Assembly (NCBI GenBank): GCA_964517135.1
Contig: CAZFBA010000005.1
Span: 62,001 to 126,000, forward strand
DNA from: CAZFBA01 sp964517135
GTDB taxonomy: Bacteria > Cyanobacteriota > Vampirovibrionia > JBFMGH01
Direction of reading: 5' to 3'
Length of the DNA: 64,000 nt
A model generated the notes under the pieces. That model had not been told where the DNA came from and did not search any database. It saw only the letters and a list, made by a program, of their open reading frames with translations. Shown one piece after another: positions 53,978 through 63,084 of the stretch. Each line of letters opens with the position of its first letter. Position 1 is the first letter of the stretch. The translations under genes were made by a program, and so were the position numbers.

Positions 53978-54688
53978 ATGAACAGTCAAAAAGCTATTGC
54001 ATTGCTTTCCGGGGGGCTTGATTCTGTTGTGAGTATGGGTATGGCTCTTGATCTTTATGAAGTAAAACGCTCTTTATACTTTGATTATGGCCAGAGGGCA
54101 GCCCTAAAAGAAGAACAGGCAGCAAAAAAGATTTCTGACTATTACAAAATACCCTGTCAAACTATAAAACTTGACTGGCTAGCTGATATAACCTCAACAT
54201 CTCTGGTAAATAAAGATTGTGACCTGCCTGAATATACACTTGAGCAGCTTGATTCTGATACAGATTATCAGTTAAAATCTGCAAAAGCGGTCTGGGTGCC
54301 TAATAGAAATGGAGTTATGCTTAATATTGCTGCATCTATTGCTGAAAGCCTGGGTTGCAGGTATGTTGTATTCGGTGCAAATGCTGAAGAAGCAACGACT
54401 TTTCCTGATAATACCAAAGAGTATGCAGATAAGCTTAGTAATGCTTTTGCATACTCAACAAATAATAGAGTAGAGGTTTCTGTTCCCCTAAATGACCTTA
54501 CAAAGACAGAGATTGTCTCCTGTGCCCTTAACTTAAAGGTACCTTTAGAGCTTGTGTGGAGTTGCTATCTGGGGGGTGAAAAACATTGCGGAAAATGTGA
54601 ATCTTGCGTAAGGCTCAAAAGAGCCCTTTTGAGTAATAATCAGTCAGAACTATGGAAGGATATTTCTGCTTATGAGAATAGCTTATGA
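53978..54688 (+). CDS. queC: 7-cyano-7-deazaguanine synthase
   Basis: A 236-residue ATP-dependent enzyme converting 7-carboxy-7-deazaguanine to preQ0 in queuosine synthesis. The PP-loop is SGGLDS (11-16), and the zinc-binding cysteines are Cys196, Cys204, Cys207 and Cys210 (CYLGGEKHCGKCESC). GAGGG precedes the ATG. Other queuosine genes (queD, queE, queF, tgt) are not in the window. It overlaps the DUF366 gene by 17 bases. Confidence 0.96.
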   Translation: MNSQKAIALLSGGLDSVVSMGMALDLYEVKRSLYFDYGQRAALKEEQAAKKISDYYKIPCQTIKLDWLADITSTSLVNKDCDLPEYTLEQLDSDTDYQLKSAKAVWVPNRNGVMLNIAASIAESLGCRYVVFGANAEEATTFPDNTKEYADKLSNAFAYSTNNRVEVSVPLNDLTKTEIVSCALNLKVPLELVWSCYLGGEKHCGKCESCVRLKRALLSNNQSELWKDISAYENSL

Positions 54689-55238
54689 CTTTGATCACGA
54701 AGTGGTTTATACCGGTGAGCAGCTCAGGCCTCACTGGATCTACAGAACGTTTGATATTCTGGGGGATGCAATTGTTTCATTTATTGGAAAAAGTGAAGTT
54801 AATCTTGACCATATGATAGATATTCAGGATGTAAAGGCCTCTTCGCCTATTTATTCAACGAGAATGCTTCATTTTATTATTGAACATTTTGGGGCCTCTA
54901 TTGAAGAGATTGTGCTGAGGCAGCGTTTGTTTATATGCATTATCCAGAATGCTCTTAATGAGGCGATGGGTGCGAACTGTGTTGTTAGAAAAGGTGATGA
55001 CCTTTATTATAATGACGGTAAGCTGAGTGTTTCTATTGCTACGATAAGCCCATTGTCTGGCTTGATTCATACTGGTTTGAATATAGAATCAAAAGATGCC
55101 CCGGTGAAAGCTGCCGGATTGTTAAGTGAAATGAACCTGAATAATGTAAATGACTTGGCTTTAAGGCTTATGAAAGAGTATACTATAGAGTATAATCAAA
55201 TTAAAAATGCAGGTTATAAGGTCAAACCAGTTAACTAA
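54672..55238 (+). CDS. DUF366 protein
   Basis: A 188-residue soluble protein matching DUF366, with YTGEQLRPHWIYRTFDILGDAIVSFIGKSEV at the start, then DHMIDIQDVKASSPIYSTRMLHFIIEHFG. The function is not established. Its 17-base overlap with queC implies coupled translation, so a role in deazaguanine or tRNA modification is worth testing; that is inference from position only. Confidence 0.82.
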   Translation: MRIAYDFDHEVVYTGEQLRPHWIYRTFDILGDAIVSFIGKSEVNLDHMIDIQDVKASSPIYSTRMLHFIIEHFGASIEEIVLRQRLFICIIQNALNEAMGANCVVRKGDDLYYNDGKLSVSIATISPLSGLIHTGLNIESKDAPVKAAGLLSEMNLNNVNDLALRLMKEYTIEYNQIKNAGYKVKPVN

Positions 55239-55277
55239 TAATTAATTTCAGTATTAATAGAGGAGAAGGTTGCTAAC

Positions 55278-56042
55278 ATGAATCCGAAAGTGCTGGTTGT
55301 TTTACTTTTTTTAATTACTTTCACTATTTCATTTGTTATATATTTGCTGGTAGTAAATATTATTACTCCTCATATAGATTTAACCTCAACAGCGAGGGAT
55401 CAGATAGAGGTAGCGCCAGAGCTTGATGACTCTATGTTTGGTAAAAAGGGAAGAAAAGTTCCTGATGCTGTTGAAGGGCAGTTGCAGGAGATGTATCAAT
55501 CTGATATAGATGCGCTTCTTCAGGATGATGGCGGGTCAATGGAAGTTGTTGAAAAGACATCAGAGGGTAACGTAGCAGGTGAAATGGACACCTCAGATGC
55601 CCATGGCATTAGTGCCCCGGGAGATGTTTCAGGTGGCTCTCTGGATAACAGGCTGGATGAGACTGTATCAGAATCTCTTGAGGAGACATATGAAGTTACT
55701 TCTACTGATTCAGAGACAACAGCAGATATAGATAAAAACCGTAAAGACAGAGATGCTGGATTGCCAGAAAATCAAAATGCTTCCACTGATACGATGCCTG
55801 TTGTGCAGGAATCGCCTAAATCAGTTAACAGGGTCATGGTAGGTTCTTATACTTCTATTGATGATGCCAAGAAAGCTTATGATAAAATGCTTGATTCAGA
55901 TATGACTCTGGCTCCTATAATAAAAGAACACAAAGGGCAATATACCCTTCAGGTGGGTGCTTTTTCAGACAAACAACATGCCCAGAGGCTTGTTAATGAC
56001 TTAAATAACAAAAATTATTCTGCGAAAATCATTTCAGAATAG
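55278..56042 (+). CDS. SPOR-domain membrane protein
   Basis: A 254-residue bitopic inner-membrane protein. A helix at about 4-28 is followed by a long acidic, disordered periplasmic region and a C-terminal SPOR domain (about 182-254: RVMVGSYTSIDDAKKAYDKML ... YTLQVGAFSDKQHAQRLVNDLNNKNYSAKI). SPOR domains bind denuded peptidoglycan at division sites, so a septal role is likely. GGAGAAGG lies upstream of the ATG. It ends exactly where the convergent next gene ends, with no spacer. Confidence 0.9.
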   Translation: MNPKVLVVLLFLITFTISFVIYLLVVNIITPHIDLTSTARDQIEVAPELDDSMFGKKGRKVPDAVEGQLQEMYQSDIDALLQDDGGSMEVVEKTSEGNVAGEMDTSDAHGISAPGDVSGGSLDNRLDETVSESLEETYEVTSTDSETTADIDKNRKDRDAGLPENQNASTDTMPVVQESPKSVNRVMVGSYTSIDDAKKAYDKMLDSDMTLAPIIKEHKGQYTLQVGAFSDKQHAQRLVNDLNNKNYSAKIISE

Positions 56043-56897
56043 TTAACCCATCATGTTAAATCCCTTTTTCTTATTTTGATTTTCAGCGTTTTCTTCCTCT
56101 TTTTCGGGTCTTCCCAGCAGGCCGCCTGTTCCGCCCCCGTGGCCACCTCCATCGAGGAGTTTGTTGAATGTTTCTGTAACATTGTCGAATATTTTAAGGT
56201 CTCTGCTGCCACGGGTTCCAGCATGGTTGATCAGGCTGAAGTCGTTAGTGAGTGCTGCTGTAACAGGTATCATGCCGTCCATTTTGCCGGTGATGTTTTG
56301 AGCAGCTCCCTGCATGGCAGCCAGTGTGGCAGCGTTTTGAAGAGCCAGAAGTGCTTGAGAACCCTGCTGGGTGAATTTTACACCCAGATTTGCGTTAACA
56401 GCTGCAAAGTCTGATGCTGATTGGGCTGTTATGGCAGCGTTTCTGCCAGTCATAGCCATGCCTGATTCTACAGCAGGGCTTGATGTCCGGACATTTGAAA
56501 AAACATTAATCGGGTTAAACTCTTTTGCGGTGGTTGTTTGCTGGGTTTGAGGGGTCTGAAATACACCTGTCTTTGTCTGAAATCTGGGAGCCGGCGTTTG
56601 TTCTGAGATTGCGCTTAAAGCCTGTTTAAGATTCTGGCCGGTTTCTATAGCGTTCTGGCTTGTAACAACGTTGGATGTAGTAATGGCATTCTGTGCCAAT
56701 ACCTGTGCTGAAGAGATGAAAGTGGGGCCACCTGTTGCCGGGTTTGCATTAGTAGCTGCTGCTGTGTTTGAAGGGGCCAGTGCAGTAGCCGATGGAGTTC
56801 TGAAAGCTCCACGTGAAATAGCTGCTGTATCGGCTATAGGGGTTGATATACTTCTGAAAATGTTGCTACCGCTTAAATTGCTTGGTGATAGTCCCAT
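56043..56897 (-). CDS. low-complexity Ala/Thr/Asn/Gln-rich protein of unknown function
   Basis: A 284-residue protein without signal peptide or membrane helix. Ala, Thr, Asn, Gln and Ser dominate, with recurring ASN/QNA-type helical patches (LLALQNAATLAAMQGAAQN) and a glycine-rich segment (LDGGGHGGGTGG) before a charged tail. GGGAGGA before the ATG makes translation convincing. The composition resembles surface-exported or filament-type proteins, but no family is recognised. It shares its low-complexity style with the run-off gene at 63.3 kb. Its stop abuts the SPOR gene stop. Confidence 0.7.
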   Translation of the reverse strand: MGLSPSNLSGSNIFRSISTPIADTAAISRGAFRTPSATALAPSNTAAATNANPATGGPTFISSAQVLAQNAITTSNVVTSQNAIETGQNLKQALSAISEQTPAPRFQTKTGVFQTPQTQQTTTAKEFNPINVFSNVRTSSPAVESGMAMTGRNAAITAQSASDFAAVNANLGVKFTQQGSQALLALQNAATLAAMQGAAQNITGKMDGMIPVTAALTNDFSLINHAGTRGSRDLKIFDNVTETFNKLLDGGGHGGGTGGLLGRPEKEEENAENQNKKKGFNMMG

Positions 56898-57036
56898 TTT
56901 GTCCTCCCGGTTTTAGATGAATTTTATTGCATCGTTTCACATTTTAATTATTTTATCGACAAAAAATTGAAGAACTTAACAATTCCTTTAAAATTTTCAA
57001 TGGACGGTTTGCAAGTAATTGCCGAAAAAATTTTTT

Positions 57037-57259
57037 AAAGACTAATGCATAAATATAACAATAGATTTTTTGTTTAGATTTTCAAAAATTTTAAAAGTGA
57101 AGATATGGGTTGAACGAGTCGATTGGCCCGGGCTTTCAAAGCCAGTTGTGAAAAGTTTTTGCCTCTTTTTTCAAAAAGAAGAGACCCCATGCCTTCCTTT
57201 AGGGTGGGCAGGATTTAGGCTTGAAAATCGAAAACTTTTTAAGTTATGCACTGATCTTT
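57037..57259. repeat. hairpin-type interspersed repeat, copy B (inverted relative to copy A)
   Basis: A roughly 220-bp element homologous to 39001-39179 in reverse orientation. Its tips are AAAGACTAATGCATAAATA (57037-57055) and TTATGCACTGATCTTT (57244-57259). GTTTAGATTTTCAA (57072-57085) pairs with TTGAAAATCGAAAAC (57221-57235). Shared blocks are ATATGGGTTGAACGAG (57103-57118) and GCCTTCCTTTAGGGTG (57191-57206). The central part, about 57119-57185, differs from copy A and is longer. It occupies most of the 481-base gap between the low-complexity gene and the DUF4097-like gene; nothing else is seen there. Confidence 0.85.
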
Positions 57260-57378
57260 TTTATGTTGTGCCTGTTTCATACATATATCTCCTGTGTTAA
57301 TATATTTTGATAAATTCAATAGTCTTTTTTGTAGATAAATACAAAGGAAATTTAGAATACAAATAAAGGAGTTGTAAG

Positions 57379-58359
57379 ATGTTAGCGGAATTTATTTTTA
57401 TTGATAACCCAGGTGTAATAATGTTTTCTGTTCTGGCTGTTTCTTTTATCCTTTCAGTGTTTGGTTTTATAGGTAATATTAATATTAATTCAGGAGATGG
57501 TAACGTCAATATCTCAGGTCAAAACATTGACTATCAAGAACAGGACTCAGTTGACGAGTCTATAGATGCATCTGGCGCCTCAGGTATTAATATCAACAAC
57601 CCTGTAGGTTCAGTAAACCTTTCTGTGACAGGCGAAGATAAAGTGCTGGTTACTAAAAAGCTCTTTTTGCCAAACGCAACACCGGAAGAAGAGAAAAAAC
57701 AACTAAAGCAGGCATTCAAATCTTCTTTTCTGGCTAAAAATGCTAATGCCGTAGACCTCGTTATTCCTAAAATGGTTGTTTTAGGAGGGCTTTCTGCAAG
57801 AGTAGACCTCGATATAAAAGTACCTGAGCGATTTAACCTTAAGCAATTGCCCGGTACGAATGATATTAGCATTGAATCAATTTCAGGTAAGGTAGAATTA
57901 GAAAATAATGCTGGAAAAATAAACCTTGCTAACCTTTCAGGAGAAGTTTATGCATCATCTAATTCAGGTGCTCTTACAGGCAATAAGCTGACAAATCCTG
58001 TATCAATTACTGTTAATGCCGGAAATATATCATTTGGGTCATTGTCTCTAAAAAGTAAAGATGCTAAAATTAAGGCGAATGCCGGTGGCGTAGAGGTTGA
58101 TATAGATCAGGTGGCTCCTGATGCCAGGTGTAAGGTAGAAGTAAACTCTGGCGATATACTGATTTCTATAAACAGGCAGGCTAATGTTACTATAGAAGCA
58201 AAGTCTAACATGGGAGATGTTGTTCTTGATCCTGATATAAAGGTTATTTCTGGAGGTAAAAACTTTATGGGGGCATCTTATACAGCTCAGGTCAATAACG
58301 GAGGGGGTAACATACTTGCCAGCTCTGCTACCGGGATGATAAAGATAATCCTTAAGTAG
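57379..58359 (+). CDS. membrane-anchored DUF4097-like beta-helix protein
   Basis: A 326-residue protein with one N-terminal membrane helix (about 13-32) and a long region of short beta repeats rich in Asn, Gly, Ser and Ala (SISGKVELENNAGKINLANLSGEVYASSNSGAL), the pattern of DUF4097/adhesin-like right-handed helices. The bulk is probably outside the membrane. AAAGGAG precedes the ATG. It stands alone, with a strong terminator after it. Function unknown. Confidence 0.8.
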   Translation: MLAEFIFIDNPGVIMFSVLAVSFILSVFGFIGNININSGDGNVNISGQNIDYQEQDSVDESIDASGASGININNPVGSVNLSVTGEDKVLVTKKLFLPNATPEEEKKQLKQAFKSSFLAKNANAVDLVIPKMVVLGGLSARVDLDIKVPERFNLKQLPGTNDISIESISGKVELENNAGKINLANLSGEVYASSNSGALTGNKLTNPVSITVNAGNISFGSLSLKSKDAKIKANAGGVEVDIDQVAPDARCKVEVNSGDILISINRQANVTIEAKSNMGDVVLDPDIKVISGGKNFMGASYTAQVNNGGGNILASSATGMIKIILK

Positions 58360-58376
58360 TTTTGATAACTGATTTG

Positions 58377-58407
58377 AAAAGAGAGGGTTCCTCTCTTTTT
58401 TATTTTT
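58377..58407 (+). terminator. terminator after the DUF4097-like gene
   Basis: AAAAGAGAGG (58377-58386) and CCTCTCTTTT (58390-58399) form a perfect ten-pair stem with a GTT loop, followed by TTTATTTTT. Confidence 0.92.
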
Positions 58408-58408
58408 A

Positions 58409-58438
58409 TTGGAAAATTTTTGTGTTTCAGAATATACT
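58409..58438 (+). promoter_or_regulatory. candidate promoter of the TPR gene
   Basis: TTGGAA (58409-58414) and TATACT (58433-58438) are 18 bases apart, directly after the preceding terminator and about 57 bases before the TPR start. Confidence 0.5.
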
Positions 58439-58494
58439 GAATTAAAATCGTTGATTGACTGAAATAGATTAGAGGAAGAGGTAAACCGAGGATA

Positions 58495-59481
58495 ATGACC
58501 AGAATGATGAGTCAGCAAAAAAGAACGGACGAGGATATTAAGAGAAATCTTGATCAATACAGAATTCAGCTTCAGGGAGATCCTGAAAATGACTCACTGC
58601 GCCAGATTTATGCTATGGATCTGAGTGAAAATGGCTACATCGAAGAGGCTATAGTGCAATATAATGTCTTGATTTCAAGATTTCCAAGAGAACCAGATCT
58701 ATATTATAACCTTGGTGTTTTAAAAGAAAAGCTTAATGACTTTAAAGGAGCCATTAATGCCTATACACAGGCTATTAAAATAGAACCGTGCTTTGTAGAT
58801 GCTCATTATAACCTTGCTTATGCTCTTGATAGATCAGGTAACATTAAGGCAGCTGTAGAATCTTATAACAGGACTCTTGAACTTGATCCTGAAGATGCTA
58901 ATGCTCATTTTAATCTCGGGTGTTTGCTAAGTAAATGCGGTGATTCAGAAGGAGCTATAAAGCACTTAACCTCTTCTATAAAGTTAAACCCCAGAGATGA
59001 ATATGCTTATTTCTATCTGGCCTTTGAAATGCAAAATCAGGGAGCCCTTGATGAAGCTCTGACATACTATAACAGAGTTTTAGAAATCAATCCTGACTAT
59101 AGCTGGGCCCACTACAACAAAGGATATATCTATCTTTCAAGAAATCAGAAAGAATTAGCCTATGATGCCTTTAAAGCAACCTACCGGCTTAATGAAAGCG
59201 ATTATAAAGCGTTTAAGTTTTATGTAGAACTTTCAATAGAGCTTGGCAAACATGATAATATCCTTGATGTGTTGGAAAACAGGATAGTTTTAAACCCGGT
59301 TGATGCTGTAGCACACTTTTATATAGCAGAAATCTATTTTGCACAAAAAGAACTTGAGGATGCCCAGCATCACTATAGAAAAGCTTTAACTTCTCCAGAG
59401 TTGCCTCAATCAGGTATAGATGTTAAAAAAATCCAGCAAAAACTGAATTTATTGCAGGCAGACACCGGAAACAGGGCGTGA
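58495..59481 (+). CDS. tetratricopeptide-repeat protein
   Basis: A 328-residue soluble protein with at least six TPR units, for example PDLYYNLGVLKEKLNDFKGAINAYTQAIKIEP, VDAHYNLAYALDRSGNIKAAVESYNRTLELDP and ANAHFNLGCLLSKCGDSEGAIKHLTSSIKLNP. It is a protein-binding scaffold with no catalytic domain. Several ATGs (1, 4, 5) are possible; AGAGG thirteen bases and GAGG three bases upstream favour the first weakly. Its stop codon abuts the convergent nucleotidyltransferase stop with no spacer. Confidence 0.92.
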   Translation: MTRMMSQQKRTDEDIKRNLDQYRIQLQGDPENDSLRQIYAMDLSENGYIEEAIVQYNVLISRFPREPDLYYNLGVLKEKLNDFKGAINAYTQAIKIEPCFVDAHYNLAYALDRSGNIKAAVESYNRTLELDPEDANAHFNLGCLLSKCGDSEGAIKHLTSSIKLNPRDEYAYFYLAFEMQNQGALDEALTYYNRVLEINPDYSWAHYNKGYIYLSRNQKELAYDAFKATYRLNESDYKAFKFYVELSIELGKHDNILDVLENRIVLNPVDAVAHFYIAEIYFAQKELEDAQHHYRKALTSPELPQSGIDVKKIQQKLNLLQADTGNRA

Positions 59482-60597
59482 TCACTGTAATACATATGTA
59501 TTGTTTGGCTCGATAAGTGTTCCGGGAGGTATAGTTGCCCCATCTGGTATCTGGCAGTTGTCTGCTATGATGCTATTTTCACTTATAGTTACGTTGTTTC
59601 CAGTGATGACATTGTTGCCTATAATGCATTTAGAGAATTGGCAGTTTTTGCCTGTTTGAATATTGTTCCAGAGGAGGCAGCCGTCAAAGGTGTTGTTTTC
59701 TCTTGTGTGGCAGTTATCGCCGAGTGTTACATTATTTTTGAACTGGTTATTTCCTTCTATCTGGCAGTTTTGGCCTATTAAAACTTTATTTTTAAAGGTT
59801 ACGTTCTGTCCGGTATTTGTATTATTGCCGATCCAGCCGTGGTCAAATTCTTTACCGGGTATATTAACTTTTACTTTACGTTCCAGGACATCGTAAGAGG
59901 ATAGCAGGTACTGGTTAAGTGTTCCTATGTCATTCCAGTATTCTTTGATTTCAAAGCCATAGAGTGGTTTGTTGTCCTGCATTAATGCTGGGAATACCTG
60001 CTTAGCAAAGTCATAAAAGGTGTTAGCTTCAATGTAGTTGAATATTTCTGGCTCAAATATGTATATACCTGTGTTAACCAGGTTGCTTTTTGCTTCTTCT
60101 ACGGGTGGTTTTTCCTGAAATTCCAGGACTCTTCCTGTGGCATCTGTTACAACTACTCCCATGTGGATCACTTCACTTTGTGGTACTGCTTTGAGTGCCA
60201 TGCTGGCGATGGCTCCAGAGTCTTGATGTCTTTTTAGTAGTGATTGAAGGTCTATGTCAGTGAGAGAATCAGAGCTCATGACGATAAAGGTTTGTCCTTT
60301 ATTGAGAAAATATTCACATTTCTTCACTCCTCCGGCAGTTCCGGAGAGTTTTTCTTCATGAATATGGTTAATTTGAAGGTTTTTAACTGGTTGAGAATCC
60401 AGATAAGATTTCATCTGGTCTGCAAGATAATGAGTATTACAGATAACTTCTTTTATACCGTGATTTTTAAGTATATTTAGAATGTGTTCCATAACGGCCA
60501 CATTGGCAACAGGCACCAGAGGCTTGGGTTTGCAGAGTGTCAGCGGTTCCAGTCGGGTGCCTATACCGGCTGCCATTATCATTGCTCTTATGTCCAA
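59482..60597 (-). CDS. sugar nucleotidyltransferase with left-handed beta-helix
   Basis: A 371-residue enzyme of the NDP-sugar pyrophosphorylase family. The nucleotidyltransferase domain (about 4-235) has the signature MAAGIGTRLEPLTLCKPKPLVPVAN and the sugar-binding EEKLSGTAGGVKKC and VNTGIYIFEPEI. A C-terminal hexapeptide left-handed helix (about 255-360) follows (IGQNCQIEGNNQFKNNVTLGDNCHTRENNTFDG), unusually rich in Asn. Mannose-1-phosphate guanylyltransferase or glucose-1-phosphate thymidylyltransferase are both possible; the substrate cannot be read off. The start is a TTG with GGAG about eight bases upstream. Confidence 0.88.
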   Translation of the reverse strand: MDIRAMIMAAGIGTRLEPLTLCKPKPLVPVANVAVMEHILNILKNHGIKEVICNTHYLADQMKSYLDSQPVKNLQINHIHEEKLSGTAGGVKKCEYFLNKGQTFIVMSSDSLTDIDLQSLLKRHQDSGAIASMALKAVPQSEVIHMGVVVTDATGRVLEFQEKPPVEEAKSNLVNTGIYIFEPEIFNYIEANTFYDFAKQVFPALMQDNKPLYGFEIKEYWNDIGTLNQYLLSSYDVLERKVKVNIPGKEFDHGWIGNNTNTGQNVTFKNKVLIGQNCQIEGNNQFKNNVTLGDNCHTRENNTFDGCLLWNNIQTGKNCQFSKCIIGNNVITGNNVTISENSIIADNCQIPDGATIPPGTLIEPNNTYVLQ

Positions 60598-60723
60598 TTT
60601 CTTTCTCCGTTTTTTTGTAATATTATCTATTCAACCTGCATCTCGAAGTTATATTAATTTACCGCAAAAATATTAAATCTTAAAATTGCAAATTGAGTTG
60701 AGTTTTGTTGAGGAGTCTCTAAG

Positions 60724-62046
60724 ATGGTTAAAATAAGTGCATTTACAGGTATTACATATAACCCTGATAAAGTTAAGATTGATAAAAATTTATTTGCTCC
60801 GCCGTATGATGTTATAAGCCCTGATTTTCAGGATGTATTATATGAGCGCAGCTTTTATAACGTTGTGCGTTTAATACTTGGCAAAGTTAATGATAATGAT
60901 GATGAAAAGAATAATCGTTATCTAAGAGCTGCAAACGACTATAATGACTGGCTAGAACAGGGTGTTCTGGTGAGATCAGATTTACCTAAAATGTATTTTT
61001 ATATTCAGAAATATAAAGATGCAAAAGGTGTAGACGTTGTGAGAAAAGGCTTTATAGCCAGGTGTTATCTGGAAGATTTTTCGAGCAGAGTGGTATTGCC
61101 TCATGAAGAGACTATGGGAGGCCCGAAAGAAGATCGGTTAAGGTTGATGACAGCTGCAAAAGCTAATTTCAGTCAGATATTTTCTATTTATTCTGATCCT
61201 GATCTGACAGTTGATAAGGTATTTGAGGCAGCAAGGCCGGATAAACCTCTGGTAGAAGTTGTGGATGATGATGATGTTAGGCATATATTCTATGAGATAA
61301 CAGATAAATCTGCCATTGAGATGGTGAAGGCTTTTATGGCTGATAAAAATGTTTTAATTGCAGATGGTCATCATCGTTATGAAACAGCTTTAAAATATCG
61401 GGATCAGCGCCGGGCAGAAGATAACAATGATATCTCAGAAGATAAACCCTATAATTCTGTTATGATGTATTTTGCCAATCTTGATGATGAAGGGCTTAGA
61501 GTGTACCCAACTCATCGAGCTTTAATGAAGGCGGTTGATGTTCCTTTTGATGATCTTTTAGGAAAGCTAGAGCCTTATTTCGCAATTGAAAAAAACTCAT
61601 TCAAGGATGTTGAAGAATGTTTTGCAGTTGTTGAAAATGCTGCAACAGATTGCATTGCAACAGGTCTGCTGAGTGCAGAGCAATCAGGTGTTCTGTATCT
61701 CTTAAAGCCTTACTATGAAAAGGTAAAAGATCTGCTGGTGTCGCAGGGTGTGCCTGAGATACTTATACAGCTGGATGTGACAATCTTGCACAGATTGATT
61801 TTCGAGTATATTATGGGCTTGGATACTGTAGTGCTTAAAAACCAGCATAATATTGAGTTTATACGGGATGAGAAAGAGCTGGTCGATAAATATAACAAGG
61901 GTGTTGCTCATCTGGTCTTTCTGGTCAGCACACCAGATGTATCTACTGTCAGGGATATCTGTATGTCAGGTCACCGTATGCCGCAAAAAACAACATACTT
62001 TTATCCTAAACTGCTGTCAGGGCTGGTTTTAAATCCGCTGGCATAG
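60724..62046 (+). CDS. DUF1015 protein
   Basis: A 440-residue soluble protein matching DUF1015: APPYDVISPDFQDVLYERSFYNVVRLILG, VLPHEETMGGPKEDRLRLMTAAKANFSQIFSIYSD, and IADGHHRYETALKYRDQRR near 218. The DGHHR segment resembles the DGxHR motif of the ParB/sulfiredoxin fold. DUF1015 genes are widespread and the function is not established to my knowledge. GAGGAG precedes the ATG. It ends eight bases before the convergent small gene. Confidence 0.9.
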   Translation: MVKISAFTGITYNPDKVKIDKNLFAPPYDVISPDFQDVLYERSFYNVVRLILGKVNDNDDEKNNRYLRAANDYNDWLEQGVLVRSDLPKMYFYIQKYKDAKGVDVVRKGFIARCYLEDFSSRVVLPHEETMGGPKEDRLRLMTAAKANFSQIFSIYSDPDLTVDKVFEAARPDKPLVEVVDDDDVRHIFYEITDKSAIEMVKAFMADKNVLIADGHHRYETALKYRDQRRAEDNNDISEDKPYNSVMMYFANLDDEGLRVYPTHRALMKAVDVPFDDLLGKLEPYFAIEKNSFKDVEECFAVVENAATDCIATGLLSAEQSGVLYLLKPYYEKVKDLLVSQGVPEILIQLDVTILHRLIFEYIMGLDTVVLKNQHNIEFIRDEKELVDKYNKGVAHLVFLVSTPDVSTVRDICMSGHRMPQKTTYFYPKLLSGLVLNPLA

Positions 62047-62053
62047 AAGACTT

Positions 62054-62488
62054 TTACAGAGGCCTGCGGGGTACCATATTATTTACCTCGTTATTGATAT
62101 CTTTTGCCGGTGATGCTGGGCTTTGCATGCTTGCAGGGTCAATGGGGTTACTTGTGTAGCCCTGTTTGCGGGGTACTGAATGATCTTCCCGGGTTTCTTT
62201 TAAAGAAGGTTTGCTGACCCAGAGTTTGCGATCTTTGCCTATGGCCCTGAGAACAGTTTTTTGTTCTGCCGGTTTTTCCTTTGAGAGGTTGATTTTTTCT
62301 ATGCTTTCTTCTATTTCTTGCATTTGTTGGAGAACCTTTTCCAGTTCTGTTTCATCAACAGCACTTATATAGTTTAGCGATCTCATTTTTTCAAGAGTTC
62401 TGACGCAGTCTACCATCTTGTTGATAGAGTGATTAATGTTTTTAAGCTTGCTATACAACTTATTTTGCTTGTTATGATCGTTATTCAT
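62054..62488 (-). CDS. small coiled-coil protein of unknown function
   Basis: A 144-residue hydrophilic protein. The first half is helical with heptad-like leucine/isoleucine spacing (KLKNINHSINKMVDCVRTLEKM, ELEKVLQQMQEIEESIEKINL) and the second half is a disordered, Pro/Ser-rich tail. GGGGAAAG is five bases before the ATG at 62488; the frame extends to an ATG at 62506, but that start has no ribosome site. A 19-bp palindrome lies about 90 bases upstream. No family recognised. Confidence 0.7.
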   Translation of the reverse strand: MNNDHNKQNKLYSKLKNINHSINKMVDCVRTLEKMRSLNYISAVDETELEKVLQQMQEIEESIEKINLSKEKPAEQKTVLRAIGKDRKLWVSKPSLKETREDHSVPRKQGYTSNPIDPASMQSPASPAKDINNEVNNMVPRRPL

Positions 62489-62573
62489 TCTTTCCCCTAC
62501 CGCCATTCTGTGTGCTTAAAGTTGTAATGAAAGGTTATTCCTTTGATGTGTATGTGGTTGTCCTGTCTGGCAA

Positions 62574-62592
62574 GTATATAAAATGTATATAC
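62574..62592. promoter_or_regulatory. operator-like palindrome, copy 1
   Basis: GTATATA (62574-62580) and TATATAC (62586-62592) are perfect inverted arms with the five-base spacer AAATG; flanking A and T extend the arms to eight. It lies just downstream of a possible TATAAT (62610-62615) for the leftward gene, where a repressor would block transcription. Confidence 0.55.
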
Positions 62593-63084
62593 TCCTATAC
62601 CATAATAAAATTATAACCTGATTTTTCCTATACCCCGTTCAGGGTATTTTAGAATATTCAAGCATTCAGGCCATCTTGAAAGGTATTAATCTTTACAGAT
62701 AGCTCCTTTAAGAAAGTAAATTCAGTCAGAGGTAATTGATAATAAACGTATATTAGCAGTGGTTTTAAATTTTGGGTATATTGTTAAATTCTGGTAATGT
62801 CGTCTGTGTTGCTTGTTATGAAGGCATTTAAGCCCCTTGTGTCCTTTAGGTAGCCTAATAGCAAGGATTATGCTTGCCATGGGTTTTTTATCTGAGACAA
62901 AGGGATAAGCAACAGATGTATGCTCAACAATTTGTAGGATATTTTTTGTTATTTGATTTATAAAAAAAATTGTTTTCCAGATGAAATATTAAAAAATATT
63001 AAAACCTACCCTGTTTTGATGAAATTTTTAACGTAAATTTTTGTAAATACTCTTACCAATGAAACCGGCCGGGTGAAATAAATT

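Noticed and set aside
57070..57300. 76-codon + strand frame
   Set aside because: It lies almost wholly inside repeat copy B; the equivalent strand of copy A has no matching frame.
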